Of a DNA stretch of 64,000 nt, positions 19,674 through 27,292 are shown in pieces. The stretch covers positions 124,001-188,000 of the forward strand of contig NZ_JAUSTY010000004.1 in the NCBI RefSeq assembly GCF_030813115.1, read 5' to 3'. Both the position numbers and the translations under genes were made by a program. The stretch is from Bacillus horti. GTDB taxonomy: Bacteria > Bacillota > Bacilli > Caldalkalibacillales > JCM-10596. Position 1 is the stretch's first letter. Each line of letters opens with the position of its first letter. The notes under the pieces were generated by a model that was not told where the DNA came from, searched no databases, and saw nothing but the letters and a program-made list of their open reading frames with translations.

Positions 19674-20612
19674 ATGGAACCCATTAAGTATGTTCTGCAG
19701 GATTGGTTAAGAGAGCGTGGAGTTTCACAGGAGGATATTCAGAAGCAAAATCACTACTATCTCAGTCATCCTATATTTCAAAAGTGGTGGCAGCATCATC
19801 CTGAATGGCAGCCCGATCAGCTCCTTCCATATATGAATAAGATTAAGGAATTTGTAGGTGAGCAGCAAAGCTGTCAAAGCTGCCGAGGTCTTCATGAATG
19901 TAGCAATATGATGAGTGGGCATGCTGCACACCTAGAGACCTACCACACGATTATTGAAGCTACTTATAAGCCTTGTTCTTATCTGCTAAGAGCAGAGGAA
20001 TCCAGTAAGAGACATACTCTTGTAAAAAGTCATAAGATACCTAAGGACATTATGTCTGGTTCAATGAGAAATGTTGATTTAGACGACCCACAGAGAGCCG
20101 AGGCGTTTGAAGCTGTTCTTGATTTTGCTAAAAAAGCTACTCCAGGTGAGGACTTGATCGGTCTTTATTTGTACGGCCCACTAGGTGTAGGAAAAAGCTA
20201 CTTACTTGGTGCTGCCTGTAATGCGCTAGCAGATCGTGGCATTGCCTCATATATGGTCTATAGCCCGGATTTCTTTCGCGAAATGAAAGGGGCCATTGCT
20301 GAGCAAAATTTAGAGGAGAAGCTACAAGTATTAAAAGAGGTCCCTGTGTTAATATTTGATGATATAGGAGCGGAAAATATTTCAGCTTGGGCCAGAGATG
20401 AGATTCTCGGAGCCATTCTCCAGTATCGAGTAATGGAAAAGCTACCAACGCTATATACTTCAAACTATGATTATGATCAGCTAGAGGAGCACTTGTCCTA
20501 TTCTCAAAAAGGAGGAATAGAGCAGCTGAAAGCGAAAAGAATTATGGAACGGATTAGGCATTACACAGATGCATATTTTATTGAGGGACGTAACCGCAGA
20601 TCAAGAGCATAA
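19674..20612 (+). CDS. dnaI: Primosomal helicase loader DnaI
   Basis: 312 residues. The N-terminal zinc-binding domain carries C-Q-S-C-R-G-L-H-E-C (about 64-73) plus a later C and H. The AAA+ module has Walker A YGPLGVGKSYLL (about 167-178), Walker B VLIFDDIGAE and sensor-1 YTSNYD. It loads the DnaC helicase with DnaB and DnaD. AGGAGG precedes the ATG; co-transcription with nrdR-dnaB is likely. A terminator lies 50 bases downstream. Confidence 0.94.
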   Translation: MEPIKYVLQDWLRERGVSQEDIQKQNHYYLSHPIFQKWWQHHPEWQPDQLLPYMNKIKEFVGEQQSCQSCRGLHECSNMMSGHAAHLETYHTIIEATYKPCSYLLRAEESSKRHTLVKSHKIPKDIMSGSMRNVDLDDPQRAEAFEAVLDFAKKATPGEDLIGLYLYGPLGVGKSYLLGAACNALADRGIASYMVYSPDFFREMKGAIAEQNLEEKLQVLKEVPVLIFDDIGAENISAWARDEILGAILQYRVMEKLPTLYTSNYDYDQLEEHLSYSQKGGIEQLKAKRIMERIRHYTDAYFIEGRNRRSRA

Positions 20613-20660
20613 TAGTTTCATTGTACTATCAGAATTTATAAGCTTAGAGGTAGATAGTAG

Positions 20661-20706
20661 AAAAACTAAGGCTTTCGCTAGGACTTGGCGATAAGCCAAG
20701 TTTTTC
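20661..20706 (+). terminator. Terminator after dnaI
   Basis: AAAAACTAAGGCTT pairs imperfectly with AAGCCAAGTTTTT, with an inner CGC/GCG arm. Confidence 0.75.
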
Positions 20707-20783
20707 TAATAACGGGAGAATGCCTTTTAAGTATGTAGGAAAACGTTAATAGGAATGTGCCATATAGAAAGGAGATATAAAAA

Positions 20784-21002
20784 ATGTCTAAAGTAACGAT
20801 TCAGGTTAGAGATGATGGTTCATTATTTGTATCAGGTGGGGAGTTTGAGCTTATTGATGCGGAGGGGAATGCATTTGAAACAAGACCAAAGGTTTCCCTT
20901 TGTCGCTGTGGATTAACGGCTAACAAACCTTTCTGTGACGGCTCTCACAAAGGAAAATTTCAGGATAGAGTTAGAGCGCCGAAGCCTGAAGCTTCGGAAT
21001 AA
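20784..21002 (+). CDS. CDGSH iron-sulfur domain protein
   Basis: 72 residues. C-R-C-G-L-T-A-N-K-P-F-CDGSH (about 40-56) is the complete CXCX10-CDGSH motif with the 3 Cys, 1 His ligand set of a redox-active 2Fe-2S cluster. N-terminal strands V-T-I-Q-V-R-D-D-G-S-L match small bacterial CDGSH proteins, which are cytosolic electron or cluster carriers of uncertain role. AAAGGAG precedes the ATG. Monocistronic by position. Confidence 0.88.
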   Translation: MSKVTIQVRDDGSLFVSGGEFELIDAEGNAFETRPKVSLCRCGLTANKPFCDGSHKGKFQDRVRAPKPEASE

Positions 21003-21448
21003 TTGAGTATGGAATGCATTTGATGAATGGTGGATTAATGGATTTATTATCGATTTAAGTAAGTATCAAACAAAGTAAGTATCAAATGAAACTAAGTATC
21101 AAATGCAATAATACACCTATATCAAGGGATTCATGTTCCAAAATAAGCTTTTAGTGCAAAAATACACTTATTTTTTGAAAAACGGCTTTTTCAGTCGTTA
21201 TAACATTAAATAAGTGTATTTTCGTATTTATTTACCTATTTCCTTTATAGAGTAGCTGGATTAAGTGTATTTTTGCACCTATTAGTTTAGAACTTAGCTT
21301 GCCACTAATTAAGGTAATATTGCGAGAAACTAAGTTAATCAATGAGAAAAACAAAGTTATTCTTCAAGAAAAGTTATTCTACAAGGGGCTAAGTTTTTCT
21401 GCTAGAACTAAGTTATTCTGTGAGAGCTAAGCTGTTCTGCAAGAGCTA
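21003..21448. repeat. Repeat-rich spacer
   Basis: No gene is seen. Three layers of repetition are visible. AAGTATCAAA occurs three times in 21061-21104. A perfect 17-base inverted repeat, GTGCAAAAATACACTTA (21154-21170) with TAAGTGTATTTTTGCAC (21262-21278), has a third partial arm at 21211. From about 21328 to 21466 there are about seven degenerate units of roughly 19 bases built on CTAAGTTATTCTGNNAG. The last units run into the final codons of the leftward gene. Confidence 0.65.
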
Positions 21449-22489
21449 TTACTCTGAAAGAACTAATAAAGCTCTAGGATGTTGTGTAAGGTACTCCTTT
21501 TTCCAATCTATTTTTATCTGATCCCATGTTTCACCTTTGTCTACAGAACAAAATAGCCCATGATTATTTAATGCATAAAATGTATCATACTGAGAAGGAT
21601 CGGCTGCTAAGCTGGCGATTAAGCTACCTTTCGATTGAGGTAGCCCCTTTGTTACCTCTTTCCAAGGATAACCTCCATCTTTGCGATAAATAGAAGAACA
21701 GGCAGAAGAACTATTGTAGGCTGTAGTCGGATTTTCAGATGCTGAGACGATTAACGTATTAGGATCATTGGAGCTAATAGCTAAGTCATAAAGATATGGT
21801 TTTGTATCTAGCCCGTGTCCAGTTGCTATCCAGCTTTCTCCTTGATCGAAGCTTTCAAGAACTGCCCGTTCAGAGATAATCATCCCATCTGCGCCACAAG
21901 CAGCATAGATTCTTTTGAAAGCTTTGTGATGTGTTTTTAGGGTATGCGCATCAATTGGGTGACCTTCTTTAGTATCTAACCATGTGTTTCCTCCATCCTG
22001 TGAACGTAAAACAGCTCCAGCTTCAATAGCAACCTGAATGGTTCCAGTGTTAGGCTCTTCAACAATAGAGCGGACATGATGAGTGTGTGGCTTTGGTGGG
22101 AACGCCCACTCTGAAGATGAAGGCATAGAAGGAATGTCTGACCATTCATTCCAGGCAGAGCCTGCATCAGCAGAATAGTACACAGTACTTGGCTGTGTTC
22201 CTGCATACACCTTTCCAACATTTCCGTTACTTTTTGTTGGACTAACCACTACTGCTGTAAAGGTTTTTGAGGGCAGCTCCTGCGCAATTTGCTTCCAGTT
22301 AAGCCCTGTATCTTCACTAAGCCACAGACCGTGTCCAACTGTCCCACAGTAAATACGCTGTTGATTAAAAGGATCAGCAGCTAAACAGATAGGATGTTTA
22401 TCCTGAAGCTGATACGTACATGCTACAGAGCTTTTTTTGTCTTCAACCTTAATTAATTCATTTTCCATACATAGAAAGTAAGTTTTCAT
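21449..22489 (-). CDS. BNR/Asp-box repeat beta-propeller protein
   Basis: 346 residues with six Asp-box (SXDXGXTW) repeats at roughly even spacing: LSEDTGLNW, YSADAGSAW, RSQDGGNTW, ESFDQGESW, RKDGGYPW and CSVDKGETW. These mark a sialidase/sortilin-like beta-propeller. There is no signal peptide, so it is predicted cytosolic. The catalytic sialidase arginine triad cannot be recognised, so I would not call it a glycosidase. AAGGAGG precedes the ATG. The last few codons lie in the intergenic repeat array. Confidence 0.75.
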   Translation of the reverse strand: MKTYFLCMENELIKVEDKKSSVACTYQLQDKHPICLAADPFNQQRIYCGTVGHGLWLSEDTGLNWKQIAQELPSKTFTAVVVSPTKSNGNVGKVYAGTQPSTVYYSADAGSAWNEWSDIPSMPSSSEWAFPPKPHTHHVRSIVEEPNTGTIQVAIEAGAVLRSQDGGNTWLDTKEGHPIDAHTLKTHHKAFKRIYAACGADGMIISERAVLESFDQGESWIATGHGLDTKPYLYDLAISSNDPNTLIVSASENPTTAYNSSSACSSIYRKDGGYPWKEVTKGLPQSKGSLIASLAADPSQYDTFYALNNHGLFCSVDKGETWDQIKIDWKKEYLTQHPRALLVLSE

Positions 22490-22703
22490 ATAGATATCCT
22501 CCTTACTAGTAATAAAAGATATTCATACGTAAGGTGTCCGATTTACTCAGGATAATCGTATTGCTTGTATTTCGTATATATTTGTATTGTTATAATCCCA
22601 TACCTTTTTCATAAAGGAGGAAAACTCAAATTTTTTGGGCTCAATCCCAGAAGGGCGAATGCATAGATTAGAAGGGAAGTATAAAAGGGAAGGAAGATTG
22701 CAC

Positions 22704-23057
22704 ATGTATCCTTATCAACAGTACGGCCAAATGCCTGCCTCCGGATCTGGACAAATGCCACATTATCCTATCGAGCCATCTAATCAGTATCAACAACAGC
22801 CTTTTCCACCTCAGCAGATGCCTTACATGCCACAAGAGCCACATCACCACCATGCTCCACAGTATGCTCAGCTAAAAAATGAAACCTTACAAACCGTTGA
22901 ACCTTTCGTACAATACGGCTTGAGAGAAGCTCAACATACGTCGTACCCTCATGCTTTTAGGGAAGTAGCTGCTATTACTTATCTAATAGGAAGAGGATTT
23001 AGTCCTAGGATGGCTCATCAAATTGTTGAATCGTGGGAGATGAATGAACACTTTTAG
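22704..23057 (+). CDS. Pro/Gln/His-rich small protein
   Basis: 117 residues starting MYPYQQYGQMPASGSGQ. The first 55 residues are low-complexity (P, Q, Y, M, and H-H-H-H). The last 55 form a probable helical domain (R-E-V-A-A-I-T-Y-L-I-G-R-G-F-S-P-R-M-A-H-Q-I-V-E-S-W). Spore-coat and spore-associated proteins often look like this, but that is a guess. GGAAGG precedes the ATG. A strong AAAGGAGG at 22613 with a TTG at 22635 gives a longer alternative of 140 residues. Confidence 0.6.
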   Translation: MYPYQQYGQMPASGSGQMPHYPIEPSNQYQQQPFPPQQMPYMPQEPHHHHAPQYAQLKNETLQTVEPFVQYGLREAQHTSYPHAFREVAAITYLIGRGFSPRMAHQIVESWEMNEHF

Positions 23058-23180
23058 TAAGGTATAGGGATTAATATATGTTTGGTAAGTCAGTAGTAAT
23101 TAAGTATAGATAAACTAGTTCGTTTGCAGAATAAAACAATTACTAAGAGCCTAAGATAATGTGTGAAGGGAGTGAGTAGC

Positions 23181-23627
23181 TTGTTCCTCAATATTAGCTT
23201 AGGTTTTATTTTGCCTTGGATTGTGGCTTTTTTTCTGATTAAAAAGGATAGGAAGCTCTTAGTTCTCATCGCTCCATGTGGTTCTGTTATTGCCTCAACC
23301 TTTGATCTTTTAGGAAAGGGGTTCGGCTTTTGGAAAGTTACGCCGTTTTCTCTTGAGCTTATGAACGCAATTCCCATGTATTTAGGGATATATCCCGTCC
23401 TAGCTACATACATGATTTTTTTTATAAATAGAAAAAAATGGCCTAGATTAGTTGGAATTCTTGGATTCACTTTATTCACGACAATTCTCGAAGGGCTTGG
23501 TGTTGTCTTCGGTAAGGTTCATTATTATAACGACTGGAATATAGGGTGGACGTTTATTTCATATTTGATTCCATTTATATTGGTTTACTTTTATTATTCT
23601 TATCTAAAGAGGCTAAGGTTAATATAG
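23181..23627 (+). CDS. CBO0543-like multi-helix membrane protein
   Basis: About 148 residues with four to five hydrophobic helices. The order of blocks (N-terminal L-G-F-I-L-P-W, then D-L-L-G...G-F-W, I-P-M-Y-L-G-I-Y-P and a late E-G-L-G-V-V-F) resembles the CBO0543 family of unknown function found in spore-formers. AAGGGAG stands 7 bases before the TTG at 23181; GTGs at 23163 and 23172 are alternatives. Transcribed ahead of the tRNA-Ala gene. Confidence 0.6.
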   Translation: MFLNISLGFILPWIVAFFLIKKDRKLLVLIAPCGSVIASTFDLLGKGFGFWKVTPFSLELMNAIPMYLGIYPVLATYMIFFINRKKWPRLVGILGFTLFTTILEGLGVVFGKVHYYNDWNIGWTFISYLIPFILVYFYYSYLKRLRLI

Positions 23628-23789
23628 GACTGAGCATAATCAGTTAAATAAAGTGTAATGCATTAGTGCGGCTTAATTTGTGTGTTACATTTTATATTGC
23701 AATAAAGGTTTAAATTTGCTAAAATAATTCTTGCAGTCGCAAATAACTTAATGATTTATAGGGAGATTAATTAAGAGTGAAAACAATTC

Positions 23790-23865
23790 GGGGCCTTAGC
23801 TCAGCTGGGAGAGCGCTACGCTGGCAGCGTAGAGGTCAGGGGTTCGAGCCCCCTAGGCTCCACCA
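23790..23865 (+). tRNA. tRNA-Ala (anticodon GGC)
   Basis: GGGGCCT acceptor pairs with AGGCTCC; D arm GCTC/GAGC; anticodon stem CTACG/CGTAG with loop CTGGCAG, giving GGC; T arm CAGGGGTTCGAGCCCCCTA; encoded CCA end. All arms pair. A partial, altered copy lies at 25621-25686. Confidence 0.96.
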
Positions 23866-23882
23866 AACATTACAAGCGCACA

Positions 23883-23919
23883 CGCGCACACTCATTTATT
23901 TGAGTGTGCGCGTTTTTTG
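23883..23919 (+). terminator. Terminator after tRNA-Ala
   Basis: CGCGCACACTCA pairs with TGAGTGTGCGCG, followed by TTTTTT. Confidence 0.85.
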
Positions 23920-23942
23920 CGTTATTGGGGAGGAAATACTTA

Positions 23943-24716
23943 ATGAACCAAGTGAACAACATAGGTGATTTGTTTTGGGTGGATTTGAAGTCGTTAGATG
24001 TTGAAAAGAGTAAGAAATTTTACCGAGAAGGGTTTGGCTGGTCATTTAGAAATGAAAATTGGGGCCACCGAAATCAAACGGTGATTTATTCTGGGACGAA
24101 ACGCATTGGGGGATTAACAGATCTTCGTTCACCGGTCTATTCTCCTGAGACGGAGCCGCATGCTAGTATTTATATTTTGGTCAATCATGTAGATACAATG
24201 CTGGATAGAGCGGTAGAAGCGGGTGGAAAAGTTATGCTTGAGCCTTTTCATCTCCCTGGGATGGGACGTATGGCGACGCTGCAAGATCCGCAGGGGGCTG
24301 TGTTATCTGTTTGGGAGCAAACTGGGGTTTTTACGGGGATAGGAAAGCAAGAAGGGGCTGAGGAGAGGCTAAGCTGGATCGTACTTTTTTCGAGGGAAGT
24401 GATCCAAGCAAGTCAGTTTTATCAGCAAGTGTTTGATTGGGAAATGCAGCGCATGAGTGACGGGGATCGGGTTAGAATTGGGATTTGGAACAAAGGAGAG
24501 CAGATTGGTGTCATCATGGAGAGGGATGGAACAGAAAAACAGTTGTCAGACGAGTGGATCATCGGATATAAGGTTGGAGAAATGGAGCAGCTATATGCCG
24601 GAGCGGTGTGTTTGGGTGCACAGGTTACGGAAATACAGCCGAAGCGTCAAGGAACAAGTAAAATGGCGTATGGGGTTGGTCCGGATGGTATTCCGATTGT
24701 GCTTATTCAAATTTAA
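23943..24716 (+). CDS. Two-domain VOC (glyoxalase/bleomycin-resistance) family protein
   Basis: 257 residues made of two VOC modules. The first has D-L-F-W-V-D-L-K-S-L-D-V-E-K-S-K-K-F-Y (about 9-27) and L-Q-D-P-Q-G-A-V-L-S-V-W. The second has L-S-W-I-V-L-F-S-R-E-V-I-Q-A-S-Q-F-Y (about 140) and G-P-D-G-I-P-I-V-L-I-Q at the end. Paired VOC domains of this type occur in CFP30B-like proteins. The activity is unknown. The ATG at 23943 follows GGGGAGGAA; an in-frame start 39 bases earlier overlaps the tRNA terminator. Confidence 0.8.
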   Translation: MNQVNNIGDLFWVDLKSLDVEKSKKFYREGFGWSFRNENWGHRNQTVIYSGTKRIGGLTDLRSPVYSPETEPHASIYILVNHVDTMLDRAVEAGGKVMLEPFHLPGMGRMATLQDPQGAVLSVWEQTGVFTGIGKQEGAEERLSWIVLFSREVIQASQFYQQVFDWEMQRMSDGDRVRIGIWNKGEQIGVIMERDGTEKQLSDEWIIGYKVGEMEQLYAGAVCLGAQVTEIQPKRQGTSKMAYGVGPDGIPIVLIQI

Positions 24717-24828
24717 AAATGGCTATACTTGATTCAATTGTACGTAAACGATGAAAGGCAGGATTTTTATAATTTATCATACAAAAAGAGATTGTATAAT
24801 ATGAAAAACAGATAATTGTAATGGAAAC

Positions 24829-24878
24829 TTGACATTGAAAGTGAATGTAAAGTATAGTTTACGTAAAGGGTACTTTAC
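24829..24878 (+). promoter_or_regulatory. Promoter with two abutting 16-base palindromes
   Basis: -35 TTGACA (24829-24834), 18-base spacer, -10 TATAGT (24853-24858). GTAAAGTATAGTTTAC (24847-24862) and GTAAAGGGTACTTTAC (24863-24878) stand back to back across the -10 and the transcription start. They are probably operators for the XRE regulator just downstream. Confidence 0.65.
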
Positions 24879-24896
24879 ATGAAGGGTAGAGATAGG

Positions 24897-25106
24897 ATGA
24901 AGCATCGTTTGAAGGAATTAAGAGCTACACATGGATGGACGCAGGAAAATTTGTCTGAGCAAGTTGGAGTTTCACGGCAAACGATCATCTCCATTGAAAG
25001 TGGTCGGTACAATCCATCATTGGAATTGGCTTATAAAATTGCTAAAGTATTTCGTTGCAAAATCGAAGATGTATTTATTTTTGAGGAAGGAAGTGAGAAG
25101 TCATGA
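24897..25106 (+). CDS. Small XRE-family transcriptional regulator
   Basis: 69 residues consisting of one helix-turn-helix: LKELRATHGWTQENLSEQVG followed by VSRQTIISIESGRYNPSLELAYKIA. This short type (about 65-70 residues, tail C-K-I-E-D-V-F) is usually encoded with a small membrane protein, as here, where the next start overlaps its stop by 4 bases. The ATG at 24897 gives the family start M-K-H-R-L-K-E-L-R; an ATG at 24879 directly abutting the second palindrome is possible. Autoregulation through the twin palindromes is likely. Confidence 0.85.
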   Translation: MKHRLKELRATHGWTQENLSEQVGVSRQTIISIESGRYNPSLELAYKIAKVFRCKIEDVFIFEEGSEKS

Positions 25107-25405
25107 ATATAGAACAGATTAGTGGCTTTCTTGGCATACTTGTTGGCGCTTCTTTTGGGGGCCTTGGTGTATGGTGGGGACTCAAAAAAGCAGCTAAGAA
25201 CAGAGGGATAGATGAAAGATTCAAGGTCATTTTTGCCAAATCGCATAGTACTTCCTGGTTTATTACATTGGGATCAATCTATTGTTTATTTATTTTATAC
25301 CTCTTAGGTGTGGAGTTTTCTGTCCCATTCGTTCTAGGTATCCTTATCTTTATTCAATTAGGGGGCTATACATTGTCCTACTATTTCTATCATAAAAAAT
25401 ATTAG
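25103..25405 (+). CDS. Small membrane protein co-encoded with XRE regulator
   Basis: 100 residues with three hydrophobic helices (about 7-26, 50-69 and 74-93). The basic loop K-K-A-A-K-N-R-G-I-D-E-R links the first two. Proteins of this shape (DUF2178/DUF3796-like) accompany small XRE regulators in Firmicutes; their role is unknown. A GAAGGAAG site lies in the 3' end of the regulator gene. Confidence 0.65.
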   Translation: MNIEQISGFLGILVGASFGGLGVWWGLKKAAKNRGIDERFKVIFAKSHSTSWFITLGSIYCLFILYLLGVEFSVPFVLGILIFIQLGGYTLSYYFYHKKY

Positions 25406-25620
25406 AAGAGAGGTAAGTAACGGAACTGCTAGACGCACAAGATACTACAGTTGTTGACCAACGAATGGGTTTGATTTCCGTCGTCGGCTAGCGTTTATCT
25501 TTCATAGTTTGTTTATCTCGATTAGAAATTTTCGATTTTATACATTTATACAACTACACTGTGTTCTGAACAGGCTAAGATGAACATGATAGTCTAAGAT
25601 TCCATAGGTAGTGTAATACC

Positions 25621-25686
25621 CAATTGTGGTAGAGCGTTACGCTGGAACCGTAGAGGTCAGGGGTTCGAGCCCCTTAGGCTCCACCA
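25621..25686 (+). pseudogene. Truncated tRNA-Ala copy
   Basis: From AGAGCG to the CCA end this matches the tRNA-Ala at 23790-23865 apart from a few bases. The anticodon loop is CTGGAAC instead of CTGGCAG, one T-arm base differs, and the 5' acceptor strand and most of the D arm are replaced by unrelated sequence, so the cloverleaf cannot close. The stretch 25406-25620 before it shows no gene I can support. Confidence 0.75.
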
Positions 25687-25712
25687 TAATTTTAAGCGCA
25701 AATATAAATTTT

Positions 25713-26107
25713 TTAATACGTTGTAAGGGAACGGTTTGAAACGATTTTTCTACCCTCAGGTCTGAAATACCATGAAGCAGCGGTTAGAATGAGAAAGAAC
25801 AAGGGAAGTAATAGCTATCAATGGGTTGTCCCAATATCATGTGGGAAATAAGCGCTCCAGCCACGGTAAAGAAAAAACCGGCATAAGCCCATTCTTTAAG
25901 GAGCGGAAATTTTGGAACAAGGATGGCAATCACGCCCAAGATTTTAGAGACCCCAAGTACTATCATTAAATAGGGGGGATATCCCAATATCGTAATCGTC
26001 TCCACTTCTACGTCCAATTTAATTAATTGGACGATCCCCACGTTAAGCATGCCTACCGAAAGCAAAGCGGTAGCAATCCAATAAATTATTTTATTTCTTT
26101 TGCTCAT
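25713..26107 (-). pseudogene. DoxX-like membrane protein gene with C-terminal frameshift
   Basis: From the ATG at 26107 (after AAGGAGG) the frame reads MSKRNKIIYWIATALLSVG and follows the DoxX-like family through L-K-E-W-A-Y-A-G-F-F-F. After Y-Y-F-P it shifts: the running frame ends at 25784 in C-S-F-S-F, while the neighbouring frame continues L-F-F-L-I-L-T-A-A-S-W-Y-F-R-P-E-G-R-K, the expected final helix, to a stop at 25713. One missing base near 25798-25806 explains it. It is either a real lesion or a sequencing error. DoxX-like proteins are four-helix membrane proteins of uncertain function. Confidence 0.75.
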
Positions 26108-26167
26108 GTCAATTTTCCTCCTTGATTGTTCACATATCATAGTCCATAGCTATAAATCTCTTAAATA

Positions 26168-26213
26168 GACACTATTTGGTGACGTTTTAAATTATATGAC
26201 ACCGATAGGTGTC
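26168..26213. promoter_or_regulatory. Pair of similar 16-base palindrome-like sites upstream of the DoxX-like gene
   Basis: GACACTATTTGGTGAC (26168-26183) and GACACCGATAGGTGTC (26198-26213) start exactly 30 bases apart, three helical turns, 60-105 bases upstream of the DoxX-like start. Probably operators for an unidentified regulator; the second also forms a hairpin followed by TTTT. Confidence 0.4.
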
Positions 26214-26257
26214 TTTTCAACTATCCATCGATTATTATGGTGATGTCGAGTTGACTT

Positions 26258-26644
26258 CGGCGAATCTGACGAAATGGAATTAATAATGCAGCCGATCGCG
26301 GCACAGGGAAAAGGTGAAGGGTGGTTGGAGGACAGCATGAAAGGCGCACCTGGCGTGCTCGTTGAAGACAGCGCACAAGCCGAATTTGGGGAAGCGTTCG
26401 TCGAATTGATCTCCAAACACCGGTACTGGAACCGGGAAGAAGCGTAATCATGAAGGAGGGGGCTGTCCAGAAAGTCAGTGGAAAATGACTGACTACTGGA
26501 CAGATTCCATTTTTTTCCTGAAGACATAGCTGAATATATATATAAAGAAATGAAATCGTATTATGATGATAAAGAAAATAGTAAAGGTTAAATTGTTATC
26601 GAAATTATTGGGGTTGGAAATGCAAAGCCAATAACTCATCATCA
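26258..26644 (+). pseudogene. Collapsed second copy of the katE-merR region
   Basis: Three pieces are joined. 26258-26290 resembles 28577-28609, upstream of katE. 26291-26503 is about 94 percent identical by eye to 30670-30881, the last 52 codons of katE plus its terminator stem. 26510-26644 closely matches 33027-33156, the end of the merR gene and its downstream flank. The katE reading frame is intact to W-N-R-E-E-A-stop but has no start. About 2 kb is missing at each junction relative to the intact locus. Confidence 0.8.
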
Positions 26645-26659
26645 GGTTACTAGAACTAA

Positions 26660-26696
26660 AAAAAGCTAAGTGAGCTTGTCCTTCACTTAGCTTTTA
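26660..26696 (-). terminator. Terminator between the scar and the VOC gene
   Basis: AAAGCTAAGTGA pairs with TCACTTAGCTTT, with A-run and T-run flanks; it serves the leftward VOC gene and may work both ways. Confidence 0.75.
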
Positions 26697-26763
26697 AACT
26701 ACATTCTCATTGTTAGATTAAAAATAGGTATGTTACGTTGTAAAGAAAATAAAACCTTAACTA

Positions 26764-27213
26764 CTAGATTAAACGATCAAGAAATTTACTCGCATCACTA
26801 TTGAACTTCCACATCACTCCAAATTTATCAATTAATATACCAAAGCTCGATGACCAAGGTACAGAAGATATGGGCATAATAATAGTGCCTTCCTTAGAGA
26901 GGTTCTCAAAATATCTCTTAGTAGTATCTGGATCGCCATCAATGATACTAATAATAACATTAGTTCCTTGTGCAACTGCACCTGTCACAGCCTGCATGGA
27001 AGGTAAGACGTCAGACATCATCAATATGTTATTTGAAAACTCAATGCGCGACTCCATAATCATATTTTGTTCTTCCTCTGAAAGTGGGGCGGTCGGATTT
27101 TGAGGGAGTGCTCCAAAGTTCACTTTCATTACCTTTGCTTGTAAGGCTGTTTCATAAAAATCTAATGCCTCCTGTGTGTTACCATTGAATTGTAAATAGG
27201 CGATTGCTTTCAT
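26764..27213 (-). CDS. PhnB-like VOC family protein
   Basis: 149 residues. Y-L-Q-F-N-G-N-T-Q-E-A-L-D-F-Y-E (about 5-20), I-S-I-I-D-G-D-P-D-T-T-K-R-Y-F and W-S-S-S-F-G-I-L-I-D-K-F-G-V-M-W form the single-module PhnB/YjdN-type VOC fold. The function is unknown; relatives were annotated as demethylubiquinone methyltransferase-like without evidence. AAAGGAGG precedes the ATG. It is divergent from a WYL regulator that probably controls it. Confidence 0.8.
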   Translation of the reverse strand: MKAIAYLQFNGNTQEALDFYETALQAKVMKVNFGALPQNPTAPLSEEEQNMIMESRIEFSNNILMMSDVLPSMQAVTGAVAQGTNVIISIIDGDPDTTKRYFENLSKEGTIIMPISSVPWSSSFGILIDKFGVMWKFNSDASKFLDRLI

Positions 27214-27292
27214 AGTTTGTTGCCTCCTTTAAGTGATATACGTAGTATAATAGGTGATAGGTGACAACAGTATGTCGTATATAGGAGGATTT

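Noticed and set aside
21061-21278. Spaced repeats considered as a CRISPR array
   Set aside because: The repeats differ in size and orientation, spacers are irregular, and no cas genes are nearby.
24879-24896. ATG at 24879 as the XRE regulator start
   Set aside because: It directly abuts an operator palindrome and adds residues not typical of the family; the ATG at 24897 fits family members better. Kept as an alternative only.
23866-25620. Prophage or integrative element between the tRNA copies
   Set aside because: No integrase, recombinase or mobility gene is present; only the direct repeat supports insertion, so it is reported as a finding and not as a mobile element.
26221-26451. Minus-strand open frames over the katE copy
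   Set aside because: They are antisense frames caused by the GC-rich katE fragment; the same frames recur opposite intact katE.
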